The notes under the pieces are model-generated. The model was given only the letters and a program-made list of their open reading frames with translations. It was not told where the DNA came from and ran no database searches. A stretch of DNA of 6,241 bases, from positions 1-6,241 of the forward strand of contig JAVBNK010000064.1 of assembly GCA_031551595.1 (NCBI GenBank), written 5' to 3'. This document shows positions 1-5,280 of the stretch, one piece after another. Within the stretch, counting starts at the first letter, position 1. Each line of letters opens with the position of its first letter. Made by a program: the position numbers and the translations under genes. The DNA comes from JAVBOW01 sp031551595. GTDB lineage: Bacteria; Bacteroidota; Bacteroidia; Bacteroidales; Rikenellaceae.

Positions 1-741
1 GACGCGTCCGAGTTCCGTAGGCCCGAGGTTGATGAGGGTGTCGAGCTGTGTTTTTTTGACGAGGGTTTCATTTTCGCCGTCGAATGTGCGTTCGATGTAT
101 TTGGGTGCGGTCCAGCGGCGTTCCCCTTCGTTGAACTGCACCTGGGCCGCTTCGAGGGATGCGACGATGGAGCGTCCCTCGTATTTTTCGATGGCCAGGA
201 ACGAGGCGTTGTTTTCCGATTCGCTGAAGTCGCGGATATAGATGAACACTTCGGGGGCGATCTGCCGGTATATGTGGCGGTCGACGGAGAATTTGCGTTT
301 GTTTTTGAGGTATTGCGATTCGAAATCGACCCTTCGTTCGTTGGCTTTGGGAATGACGAACAGGTTGAGCGACACGGCGAGTGCGGCGATGGCGAACGCG
401 GAGAGGAAGTAGGGCCACATGAGCCGCCTGAAGCTCGTCCCGCCGGAGAGTATGGCGATGATCTCAGTGTTGTAGGCCATTTTCGACGTGAAGAAGATCA
501 CGGCGATGAAGGTGAACAGCCCGCTGAACTGGTTGACGAAGAAGGGTATGAAGTTGAGGTAATATTGGAAGATGATTTTGGAGAGCGGGGCATGGAGCTC
601 GGTGAAGTCGTCGATTTTTTCGGCGGCGTCGAAGATGACCACCACCACGATGATCAGGGCGATGGCGAACAGGTAAGTCCCGAGGAACTTACGCATGATG
701 TAGCGGTCGATGATCTTGATCCCTGGCCAGCGTATTGTCAT
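1..741 (-). CDS. LptF/LptG (YjgP/YjgQ) family permease, N-terminal 247 residues, 3' end outside window
   Basis: This is the membrane subunit of the Lpt ABC exporter, which extracts lipopolysaccharide from the inner membrane and passes it to the periplasmic bridge. The frame stays open to the window edge, so about 110 or more C-terminal residues (the last three membrane helices, by comparison with the usual length near 360) are missing. Visible parts: a first membrane helix at about residues 17-37 after IDRYIMRKFLGTY, a second at 64-86, the conserved cytoplasmic stretch with EIIAILSGGTSFRRL at 93-107, a third helix at 108-130, then a hydrophilic segment from about 135 that fits the periplasmic jellyroll domain. 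The ATG overlaps the tgt stop codon by four bases (ATGA, 738-741), so translation is probably coupled and tgt and this gene form one transcript. LptF and LptG cannot be told apart from the N-terminal half, so no symbol is given. The family call is firm. Confidence 0.9.
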   Translation of the reverse strand, partial: MTIRWPGIKIIDRYIMRKFLGTYLFAIALIIVVVVIFDAAEKIDDFTELHAPLSKIIFQYYLNFIPFFVNQFSGLFTFIAVIFFTSKMAYNTEIIAILSGGTSFRRLMWPYFLSAFAIAALAVSLNLFVIPKANERRVDFESQYLKNKRKFSVDRHIYRQIAPEVFIYIRDFSESENNASFLAIEKYEGRSIVASLEAAQVQFNEGERRWTAPKYIERTFDGENETLVKKTQLDTLINLGPTELGRV

Positions 742-1886
742 AACTTCCGTGTTAGTTTTTCGACCATCATCTGTTTCCATTGCGGGAAATCGCCTGCGAG
801 GATATGCTCACGGGCCATGCGCACCAGTCGCAAATAGAACGCCACGTTATGCAGGCTCGCGATCTGCGCGGCCGTCATTTCGCCCGCGATGGCCAGGTGG
901 CGCAGGTAGGCTTTTGAGTATTGCGTATCGACGAACGCCTCGCCGTCCGGGTCGACGGGCGAGAAGTCGTTGCGCCATTTTTCGTTGCGGATGTTGATCA
1001 TGCCTTCCGCGGTGAACAGCATGCCGTTGCGGCCGTTGCGCGTAGGCATCACGCAGTCGAACATATCCACCCCGCGGTCGATGGCCTCCAGGATATTCAC
1101 CGGCGTGCCCACCCCCATCAGGTAGCGCGGCTTGTCCTGCGGCAGCACGGCGTTGACCGCCTCGATCATCCGGTACATCACGGGGGCGGGCTCGCCGACG
1201 GCAAGGCCGCCGATGGCATAGCCTTCCGCGCCGAATTGCTGCACGAACTCGGCCGAGCGCACCCGCAGGTCCTCGTAGGTGCATCCCTGCACGATGGGGA
1301 ACAACGCCTGCGGGTGTCCGTATAAGGGCTGCGTTTGCGCGAATTGCGAGAAACAGCGCTCCAGCCAGCGATGGGTCAGCCCGAGCGACTTGGCGGCATA
1401 GTCATAGGGCGCGTCGCCGGGCGGGCACTCGTCGAAGGCCATCATGATGTCCGCGCCGATGATGCGCTGGGTGTCGACGACGTTTTCGGGGGTGAAGAGA
1501 TGTTTGGAACCGTCGATGTGGGACGAGAAACGGCAACCTTCTTCCGATAGTTTGCGTACCCCGGCCAGCGAAAACACCTGGAATCCGCCGCTGTCGGTGA
1601 GCATGGGCCCGTCCCACGACGAGAATTTATGCACGCCTCCCGCCTGCCGCAGCACGTCCATTCCGGGCCGCAGGTACAGGTGATACGTATTGGCCAGGAT
1701 GATGCTCGCCCGGGCTTCTCCGGCCAGGTCGCGGTGGTAGATGCCTTTGACCGCGGCCGCGGTGCCGACGGGCATGAATACGGGCGTTTCGATCACCCCG
1801 TGGCCGGTGGCGATCGTCGCAGCCCTTGCGGCAGAGCCCGCGGCGGTATGTTGCAGTTCGAATTTCAATCCCGTAGCGTGTTGCAT
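738..1886 (-). CDS. tgt: Queuine/preQ1 tRNA-ribosyltransferase (Tgt)
   Basis: Tgt exchanges guanine-34 in the anticodon of Tyr, His, Asn and Asp tRNAs for a 7-deazaguanine base (preQ1 in most bacteria), a step in queuosine formation. The protein has 382 residues, the normal family length. Visible: ETPVFMPVGTAAAVKG at 33-48, ANTYHL at 65-70, LTDSGGFQVFSL at 96-107 with Asp98 matching the substrate-binding Asp102 of the Zymomonas enzyme, IVQG at 198-201, AIGGLAVGE at 224-232, and MFDCVMPTRNGRNG at 275-288 with Asp277 as the expected nucleophile. The usual CxCxxC zinc cysteines near residues 315-320 are Gly315, Ala317 and Asp320, while the fourth ligand position, His346, remains. I chose ATG at 1886 because the frame's earlier ATG at 1916 lies inside the upstream terminator hairpin and before the -7 box, and because MQHATGLKFELQHT is a normal Tgt N-terminus. 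The gene is co-transcribed with the following Lpt permease. Confidence 0.96.
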   Translation of the reverse strand: MQHATGLKFELQHTAAGSAARAATIATGHGVIETPVFMPVGTAAAVKGIYHRDLAGEARASIILANTYHLYLRPGMDVLRQAGGVHKFSSWDGPMLTDSGGFQVFSLAGVRKLSEEGCRFSSHIDGSKHLFTPENVVDTQRIIGADIMMAFDECPPGDAPYDYAAKSLGLTHRWLERCFSQFAQTQPLYGHPQALFPIVQGCTYEDLRVRSAEFVQQFGAEGYAIGGLAVGEPAPVMYRMIEAVNAVLPQDKPRYLMGVGTPVNILEAIDRGVDMFDCVMPTRNGRNGMLFTAEGMINIRNEKWRNDFSPVDPDGEAFVDTQYSKAYLRHLAIAGEMTAAQIASLHNVAFYLRLVRMAREHILAGDFPQWKQMMVEKLTRKL

Positions 1887-1890
1887 CCGG

Positions 1891-1898
1891 CAAAGATA
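1891..1898 (-). promoter_or_regulatory. Candidate -7 promoter box for tgt-lpt
   Basis: On the minus strand TATCTTTG fits the Bacteroidetes -7 consensus TAnnTTTG. It ends four bases before the tgt ATG, so a transcript starting a few bases downstream would be leaderless or nearly so. No TTG is found at the expected -33 distance, because that stretch is occupied by the terminator hairpin of the upstream gene. The assignment rests on the box alone. Confidence 0.5.
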
Positions 1899-1900
1899 GC

Positions 1901-1931
1901 AAAAAACCGGATGCATCGCGCATCCGGTTTT
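1901..1931 (-). terminator. Rho-independent terminator after the RDD gene
   Basis: A perfect 8-bp GC-rich stem (CCGGATGC at 1907-1914 with GCATCCGG at 1920-1927) closes a 5-base loop. It is extended by A residues on one side and T residues on the other, giving a minus-strand hairpin followed by six T. It lies 34 bases after the RDD gene stop codon and directly before the tgt -7 box, so it separates the two minus-strand units. The shorter T run on the other strand could give some activity in the plus direction, but no plus-strand gene ends there. Confidence 0.85.
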
Positions 1932-1964
1932 CTGTAAAACAATTTGGGACGCCGGGCAGAAAAG

Positions 1965-2705
1965 TCAACGTGTTTGCAGTTGCGTTACTTGCCACGGCCC
2001 GTCGGGTTGTTTCTCAAGCGACACGGTCACTTTCACGTCCTGCGATTTACCTTTGACGCGGAAGTTCAGCACAGCGGTGCCGTGTCCGTCGACGACCCCG
2101 ATGCTCCCGGTCGTCAGCGTACTGTAGCCTGTCACCCCGCCTGTCAAACCCTGAATATCCGGGTCTGTTGCGACATATCCGAAGGCCGCCTGTCCTGCGG
2201 CGGAATTGCGCAACATGCAGTTTCCGCAAAAAATGCCCGATACGAATATCAATGCCGACGAACACACTAAAGTCGTTATCCGCTTGGCACGCGTGGCTTT
2301 ACGGGGATTTTCGATCACGATGGTTTGCGTACACAGGTCGCCCCACCTGCGCTTGTCGCGCCGGAAGATCATGACAAACACCTCGATCGGCCAGATGATC
2401 AGGAAAAAGTTGCGCAGCGCAAGCATCATTTTCGGGGGTGCCGCTTCCCGGTCGCGGTTGTCCCTGACCAGGATCCCGGTGATCCATCGACCCGGACTGC
2501 TGCCCCCGATGAAATCTTTACAGAAAAGCACGGCGAAAAAAACGATCATGGCCGCAACGGTCCACAGCGTCCGGGGAAACACCTCTCCCTCCCCGTCAAA
2601 AACAGGTCCGTTTACAGCGAATATGACGACGGGCAGCGCGAAGCAAAAAAGTGTGTAGTCGATCAAAAAAGCGGCGATACGCCTTGTCCGGGTCGCAATT
2701 TCCAT
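1965..2705 (-). CDS. RDD-family membrane protein with C-terminal Coa1-like domain
   Basis: A 246-residue inner-membrane protein in two parts. The first half is an RDD domain: RRIAAFLIDYTLF at 8-20 (Arg9, Asp16), a second helix at about 47-62 followed by KDFIGGSSPGRWITGILVRD at 63-82, and a third at about 98-114 followed by RRDKRRWGDL. These are the usual positions of the conserved Arg and Asp residues. A fourth helix spans about 141-163. The last 80 residues form a separate domain with small-residue and beta-strand character (a DPDIQ...G...GY stretch, then a GTAVLNFRVKGKSQDVKV repeat-like core and W238), resembling the Coa1/Tim21-type domain often found in bacterial membrane proteins of unknown role. 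The function is unknown; RDD proteins have been linked to transport, but nothing here proves it. ATG at 2705 is chosen because residues read upstream of it come from the AT-rich promoter region. The gene is monocistronic, bounded by a promoter and a terminator. Confidence 0.85.
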   Translation of the reverse strand: MEIATRTRRIAAFLIDYTLFCFALPVVIFAVNGPVFDGEGEVFPRTLWTVAAMIVFFAVLFCKDFIGGSSPGRWITGILVRDNRDREAAPPKMMLALRNFFLIIWPIEVFVMIFRRDKRRWGDLCTQTIVIENPRKATRAKRITTLVCSSALIFVSGIFCGNCMLRNSAAGQAAFGYVATDPDIQGLTGGVTGYSTLTTGSIGVVDGHGTAVLNFRVKGKSQDVKVTVSLEKQPDGPWQVTQLQTR

Positions 2706-2748
2706 CGGTTGAGCGGTTTTTGGGTTAGAAATCAGGCTGTCGGCCGTA

Positions 2749-2756
2749 CAAAAATA
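2749..2756 (-). promoter_or_regulatory. Candidate -7 promoter box for the RDD gene
   Basis: TATTTTTG on the minus strand matches TAnnTTTG and would place the start of transcription roughly 35-40 bases before the ATG at 2705. An identical second box lies 13 bases upstream (2762-2769). I find no TTG at the expected -33 distance for either. The AT-rich repeat may also match by chance, so the assignment is tentative. Confidence 0.4.
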
Positions 2757-2774
2757 CAAAACAAAAATACAAAA
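2749..2774. repeat. Two tandem 13-bp repeats (CAAAAATACAAAA)
   Basis: Two perfect back-to-back copies lie at 2749-2761 and 2762-2774, in the divergent gap between the RDD gene and the thiamine unit. Read on the minus strand, each copy contains TATTTTTG, so the duplication doubles a possible -7 box. The repeat is certain; its role is not. Confidence 0.9.
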
Positions 2775-2799
2775 CATTCCGTCATCGGGCGTATGTCGG

Positions 2800-2831
2800 T
2801 TTGGGCGTTTGCCGCGGATTTGCTACCTTAG
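2800..2831 (+). promoter_or_regulatory. Promoter of the thiamine unit
   Basis: TTTG at 2800-2803 and TACCTTAG at 2824-2831 are separated by 20 bases, which matches the Bacteroidetes TTG / TAnnTTTG promoter architecture with one change in the -7 box. Transcription would start a few bases before the TPP riboswitch aptamer, as expected for a riboswitch-controlled transcript. Confidence 0.7.
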
Positions 2832-2836
2832 CGCCG

Positions 2837-2926
2837 TCTTACATAGGGGTGCTGGGGTCCGCAGGGGCCGCGGCTGAGATCATACCCATTGAACCTGATG
2901 CGGATAATGCCGCCGAAGGGAGAAGG
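2837..2926 (+). promoter_or_regulatory. TPP riboswitch (THI-box aptamer)
   Basis: The conserved elements appear in canonical order: GGGGTGC at 2846-2852, a variable P3 hairpin (GGTCC / GGGCC), CTGAGAT at 2874-2880, ACCC at 2884-2887, GAACCTGAT at 2891-2899, then a P5 stem GCGG (2900-2903) / CCGC (2910-2913) closing ATAATG, and GAAGGGA up to 2921. A short closing P1 can form between TCTT (2837-2840) and AAGG (2923-2926). The pyrimidine-sensing GCTGAGAT and the pyrophosphate-side elements are both intact, so it should bind thiamine pyrophosphate. It precedes thi4, consistent with lower expression when thiamine is plentiful. Confidence 0.97.
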
Positions 2927-2927
2927 G

Positions 2928-3008
2928 TTAACTTATTTATTAAGTTAAACCGCAGGCGGCGCGCGACCTCTATGCGCCTTACGGGCAACCGGTCCCGGAC
3001 AACCTGCG
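2928..3008 (+). promoter_or_regulatory. Structured leader between riboswitch and thi4, candidate expression platform
   Basis: Directly after the aptamer lies a 7-bp AT hairpin (TTAACTT 2928-2934 / AAGTTAA 2942-2948). A closing pair CGCAGG (2951-2956) / CCTGCG (3003-3008) follows, and it encloses two further small hairpins (GGCGC 2958-2962 / GCGCC 2974-2978, and CGGG 2982-2985 / CCCG 2994-2997). No T run follows any stem, so a simple intrinsic terminator is not visible. The paired region stops 20 bases before the thi4 ATG. Control may act on translation or through a less usual terminator. The pairings are seen in the sequence; the regulatory role is inferred. Confidence 0.45.
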
Positions 3009-3028
3009 ACAAAACACATTTCAAACAT

Positions 3029-3802
3029 ATGGAAACTTTGGTTTCGGGCGGGATCGTCGCATCCTATTTCGAAAAGCTCAGTTCGAACCTTTCGGTCGAT
3101 GCCGCGATCGTGGGCGGCGGTCCTTCGGGGCTTGTGGCGGCGTATTACCTCGCGAAAGCGGGCAAACGGGTGGCGCTTTACGAACGCAAACTGGCCCCGG
3201 GCGGGGGCATGTGGGGCGGTGCGATGATGTTCAACGACATCGTGGTGCAGCACGACGCCATCCACATCCTCGACGAGTTGGGCGTCACGTACAGGCCGTA
3301 TAAGGACGGCACTTACCTGCTCGATTCGGTGCACGCCACGTCGGCGCTGATCTACGCCGCGACCCGTGCCGGGGCGACGGTCTTCAATTGCTATTCGGTG
3401 GAGGACGTGGTGTTCAGGGACGACGCGGTGGCGGGACTGGTGGTGAACTGGGCTCCGGTAATGCGTGAGGGAATGCACGTCGATCCGCTGATGGTGGCCT
3501 CGAAGGCGGTTCTGGAAGGCACGGGCCACGACTGCATGGTGGCGCGGCTCGTGGCGCGCAAGAACGGCGTGCGGCTGGACACGCCGACGGGCGATGTGAT
3601 CGGCGAGCGGTCGTTGTCTGTGGAGCTGGCCGAGCGCACGACCATCGAGAATACGAAGGAGGTCTACCCGGGGCTGTTCGTATCGGGCATGGCTGCAAAC
3701 GGCGTGAGCGGCAGTTTCCGGATGGGTCCCATTTTCGGCGGGATGCTGCTGTCGGGTAAAAAGGCCGCGGAGTTGATGATCCGGAGGATTGAAAAGATTT
3801 AA
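3029..3802 (+). CDS. thi4: Thi4-family thiazole synthase, sulfide-dependent (His) type
   Basis: Thi4 makes the adenylated thiazole carboxylate of thiamine from NAD and glycine. Plant and yeast enzymes take the sulfur from their own cysteine and work once; archaeal and some anaerobic bacterial enzymes carry His there and use free sulfide catalytically. This 257-residue protein has VGGGPSGL at 28-35 (dinucleotide-binding fold), an acidic residue in LYERK (Glu52), PGGGMWGGAMMFN at 57-69, GMHVDPL at 148-154 with His150 where the sacrificial Cys sits in the SCMDPN motif of plant enzymes, GTGHD at 164-168, and SGSFRMGPIFGGMLLSG at 227-243. It lacks the N-terminal extension of eukaryotic forms. ATG at 3029 starts METLVSGGIVASYF, a typical family start, while the frame continues upstream only through the riboswitch. 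It is under TPP riboswitch control and followed by thiE. It replaces the usual bacterial ThiG/ThiH/ThiS route. Confidence 0.95.
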   Translation: METLVSGGIVASYFEKLSSNLSVDAAIVGGGPSGLVAAYYLAKAGKRVALYERKLAPGGGMWGGAMMFNDIVVQHDAIHILDELGVTYRPYKDGTYLLDSVHATSALIYAATRAGATVFNCYSVEDVVFRDDAVAGLVVNWAPVMREGMHVDPLMVASKAVLEGTGHDCMVARLVARKNGVRLDTPTGDVIGERSLSVELAERTTIENTKEVYPGLFVSGMAANGVSGSFRMGPIFGGMLLSGKKAAELMIRRIEKI

Positions 3803-3811
3803 AGAATCCAC

Positions 3812-3955
3812 GGCGCGGAGCGATACAACTCAGAGTGGAAAAGGTTCCTGCATTTTGCCTTAGGCAAAATGCCCATGTCCGCGGCCCGGAATCTTTGATT
3901 TCGCCCCCGCAGCCGCGGACATGAAGAATTTGCGCTCGGGGTGCGACTCCGCGCC
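3812..3955. repeat. Three inverted repeats in the thi4-thiE gap, two of them nested
   Basis: The 170-bp gap holds an outer 9-bp pair (GGCGCGGAG 3812-3820 / CTCCGCGCC 3947-3955), an inner 12-bp pair (CATGTCCGCGGC 3874-3885 / GCCGCGGACATG 3912-3923, 26-base spacer) and a tight 10-bp hairpin (GCATTTTGCC 3850-3859 / GGCAAAATGC 3863-3872, 3-base loop). All are perfect. No T run follows, so this is not a classical terminator, although it could attenuate transcription or protect mRNA ends. The core GTCCGCGGCCCGG (3877-3889) recurs before cysS, which suggests a dispersed intergenic repeat. Confidence 0.8.
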
Positions 3956-3961
3956 AGGATT

Positions 3962-3969
3962 TAATATTG
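3962..3969 (+). promoter_or_regulatory. Candidate -7 box for thiE
   Basis: TAATATTG differs from TAnnTTTG at one position and ends three bases before the thiE ATG, the same short-leader layout as at tgt. No TTG at the right distance is seen. It may be a secondary promoter allowing thiE expression independent of the riboswitch, or a chance match. Confidence 0.3.
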
Positions 3970-3972
3970 CCA

Positions 3973-4587
3973 ATGATGGAAAACTTCGGATTATACGTCA
4001 TCGCGACACAACCCCGGCTGGGCCACGAGGAGGTGGCGCGGATCTGCGTGCGGCAGGGTGTGAAGATGCTCCAGTTGCGCGAGAAAGGGATGCCCGACCG
4101 CGAATTGCTGGATATCGCCCGGCGCATGAGGGCGGTCACGGCGGGCACGGCTACGCGTTTTATGATCAACGACCGCCCGGATATAGCCGTGCTGTGCGAT
4201 GCGGACGGGGTGCACCTGGGCCAGGACGACCTGCCGGCCGATGAGGCCCGGCGGATCGTGGGGCCGGATAAGATCATCGGCCTTTCGACCCACAGCCTTG
4301 CCCAGGCCCGGGCGGCGCTTGCCCGACACCCCGATTACATCGGTTTCGGGCCGGTATGGCCGACCACGACCAAAGCCGTTCCCGACCCTGCGGTGGGCAC
4401 GGCATTATTACGGGAGGTATTGGCGGCGGTCCCGGTCCCGGTGGTGGCGATCGGCGGGATTTTCCCGGAGAATGTGCATGAGGTGCTGGCTGCGGGGGCG
4501 CATAATTTCTCTTTGGTTCGCTATTTGATGGATACCGCGGATACGCAGCGACGCATCGCCGCGCTTCAGGCGATGGCGGGCGTGTGA
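3973..4587 (+). CDS. thiE: Thiamine-phosphate synthase (ThiE)
   Basis: ThiE couples hydroxymethylpyrimidine diphosphate with thiazole phosphate to give thiamine phosphate, releasing pyrophosphate, in the cytoplasm. The 204-residue TIM-barrel protein has the usual length and motifs in order: QLREK at 34-38, INDRPD at 65-70, ADGVHLGQDDL at 77-87, GLSTHS at 103-108, DYIGFGPVWPTTTK at 121-134 and VVAIGGI at 157-163. The last barrel segment, normally like GADGVAVISAI, reads GAHNFSLVRYLMD at 175-187, a departure near the phosphate site. Start candidates are TTG 3967, ATG 3973 and ATG 3976; I take the first ATG. It follows thi4 by 170 bp and probably shares its riboswitch-controlled transcript. Together they supply and use the thiazole half of thiamine; the pyrimidine genes lie elsewhere. 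Confidence 0.95.
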   Translation: MMENFGLYVIATQPRLGHEEVARICVRQGVKMLQLREKGMPDRELLDIARRMRAVTAGTATRFMINDRPDIAVLCDADGVHLGQDDLPADEARRIVGPDKIIGLSTHSLAQARAALARHPDYIGFGPVWPTTTKAVPDPAVGTALLREVLAAVPVPVVAIGGIFPENVHEVLAAGAHNFSLVRYLMDTADTQRRIAALQAMAGV

Positions 4588-4595
4588 TTTTTTCT

Positions 4596-4603
4596 TATCT
4601 TTA
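4596..4603 (+). promoter_or_regulatory. Candidate -7 box for the small membrane protein gene
   Basis: TATCTTTA fits TAnnTTTG except for the last base. It lies 18 bases before the ATG at 4622, directly after a T-rich stretch that follows the thiE stop. No -33 TTG is visible. Confidence 0.4.
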
Positions 4604-4621
4604 CCCGCAAAAGAATCTTCT

Positions 4622-5065
4622 ATGCAGACCACAGCCAAAACTCCCCGTACGGCCCGCAAGGTGCTGATCTGGGCGTCGGCGATCATCGTCGTAGCGCTCG
4701 CCATCTTCATTTACGTCCGTTTTTATTTCGTGTTCGGCGAGGGCGTCAAGTCCGGACAGTTGAATTTCATCGTCCATAAGGGCTACATTTTCAAGACCTA
4801 CGAGGGTCGCATGATCCAGGTGGGCTACCGCTCGGCGTCGGGCACGATCCAGTCGAACGAATTCGAATTTTCGGTCACGGACCCTGCCGTGGCCAAAGAG
4901 CTTGAGATGAAGAGCGGACGGATGCTCGACCTGCATTACAAGGAGTATCTGGGGCGGCTGCCGTGGCGCGGGATGAGCAAATATGTGGTCGACCGTATCG
5001 AAAGCGACCGCACCGCGGCAGGGGAACAAACCCCGCCGCCCGCCTTTCCCGATGGGGTGCAATAG
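4622..5065 (+). CDS. Small single-pass membrane protein of unknown function
   Basis: A 147-residue protein with a basic N-terminus (K6, R9, R12, K13), one membrane helix at about 14-37, and a soluble domain of roughly 90 residues that probably faces the periplasm. The soluble part carries GEGVKSGQLNFIVHKGYIFKTYEGRMIQVGYR at 39-70, NEFEFSV at 79-85, LDLHYKEYL at 102-110 and LPWRGMSKYVVDRIE at 113-127. It resembles a conserved small Bacteroidales family with matching SGxLNxxxHKGYxFKTYEG and HYKxYLxxLPWRG patterns. I know of no experimentally defined role, and any enzyme name attached to homologues should be treated with caution. The tail 128-147 is polar and proline-rich. It starts 34 bases after thiE and probably has its own promoter; the gene order alone does not tie it to thiamine. 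Codon use is like that of its neighbours. Confidence 0.85.
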   Translation: MQTTAKTPRTARKVLIWASAIIVVALAIFIYVRFYFVFGEGVKSGQLNFIVHKGYIFKTYEGRMIQVGYRSASGTIQSNEFEFSVTDPAVAKELEMKSGRMLDLHYKEYLGRLPWRGMSKYVVDRIESDRTAAGEQTPPPAFPDGVQ

Positions 5066-5110
5066 TTTTGCATTTTTCTGTTTTGAAAAGGTCATTCTGT
5101 ATTTGAATAA

Positions 5111-5127
5111 ATGGTAATACATACCAT
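5111..5127. promoter_or_regulatory. Operator-like palindrome ATGGTA-N5-TACCAT
   Basis: A perfect 6-bp inverted repeat with a 5-base AT spacer lies in the AT-rich gap after the small membrane protein gene. Size and spacing fit a dimeric repressor site, but no regulator gene is adjacent and the match could be chance. The rest of 5066-5210 is AT-rich, without a recognisable gene or terminator. Confidence 0.25.
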
Positions 5128-5214
5128 AACTCATCGTGCATTTAGAACCGGAAAATATTCAATGCCACACTTTGTCATTAGTAAGTGATTTAGCAAAGGG
5201 TATGGAGCCGGTTC

Positions 5215-5280
5215 GCAGCCAGCGGAGGACGGATATCGAGCCGCAGGCGAGATGATCGGCCCTCCGCGCCGGGTGGCTGC
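5215..5280. repeat. Bulged 14-bp inverted repeat
   Basis: GCAGCCA plus GCGGAGG (5215-5228) pairs perfectly with CCTCCGC (5261-5267) and TGGCTGC (5274-5280), with a 6-base bulge GCCGGG on one side. The 32-base apex contains a smaller GCC (5240-5242) / GGC (5246-5248) stem. The element is GC-rich in an AT-rich neighbourhood and is followed by another hairpin at 5288-5308. It may be a structured RNA or a dispersed palindromic repeat. It lacks the GTTRRRY core of integron attC sites. Confidence 0.7.

Noticed and set aside
274..837. Long acidic open frame on the plus strand opposite the Lpt permease and tgt end
   Set aside because: Low-complexity Glu/Asp/Gly-rich translation antisense to a well-supported gene, typical of a GC-rich shadow frame.
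2945..3811. 288-residue frame on the minus strand opposite thi4
   Set aside because: His/Arg-rich shadow of a clear Thi4 coding sequence, crossing the riboswitch leader and having no family resemblance.
3414..4277. 287-residue frame on the minus strand across the thi4-thiE gap
   Set aside because: Antisense to two well-identified genes, with Pro/Ser/Arg-rich composition typical of a shadow frame.
4554..4593. Hairpin CATCGCC (4554-4560) / GGCGATG (4569-4575) at the end of thiE followed by six T, as a terminator
   Set aside because: Twelve bases separate the stem from the T run and the stem lies inside the coding sequence, so it does not have the shape of an intrinsic terminator.
5136..5255. 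Short frame from GTG 5136 to TGA 5255 that overlaps the next ORF by ATGA
   Set aside because: Only 39 residues, with half of them within the GC-rich inverted repeat. No recognisable motif or start signal.
5215..5280. Integron attC site
   Set aside because: Bulged inverted-repeat shape is similar, but the GTTRRRY/RYYYAAC core sites and any integrase are missing.
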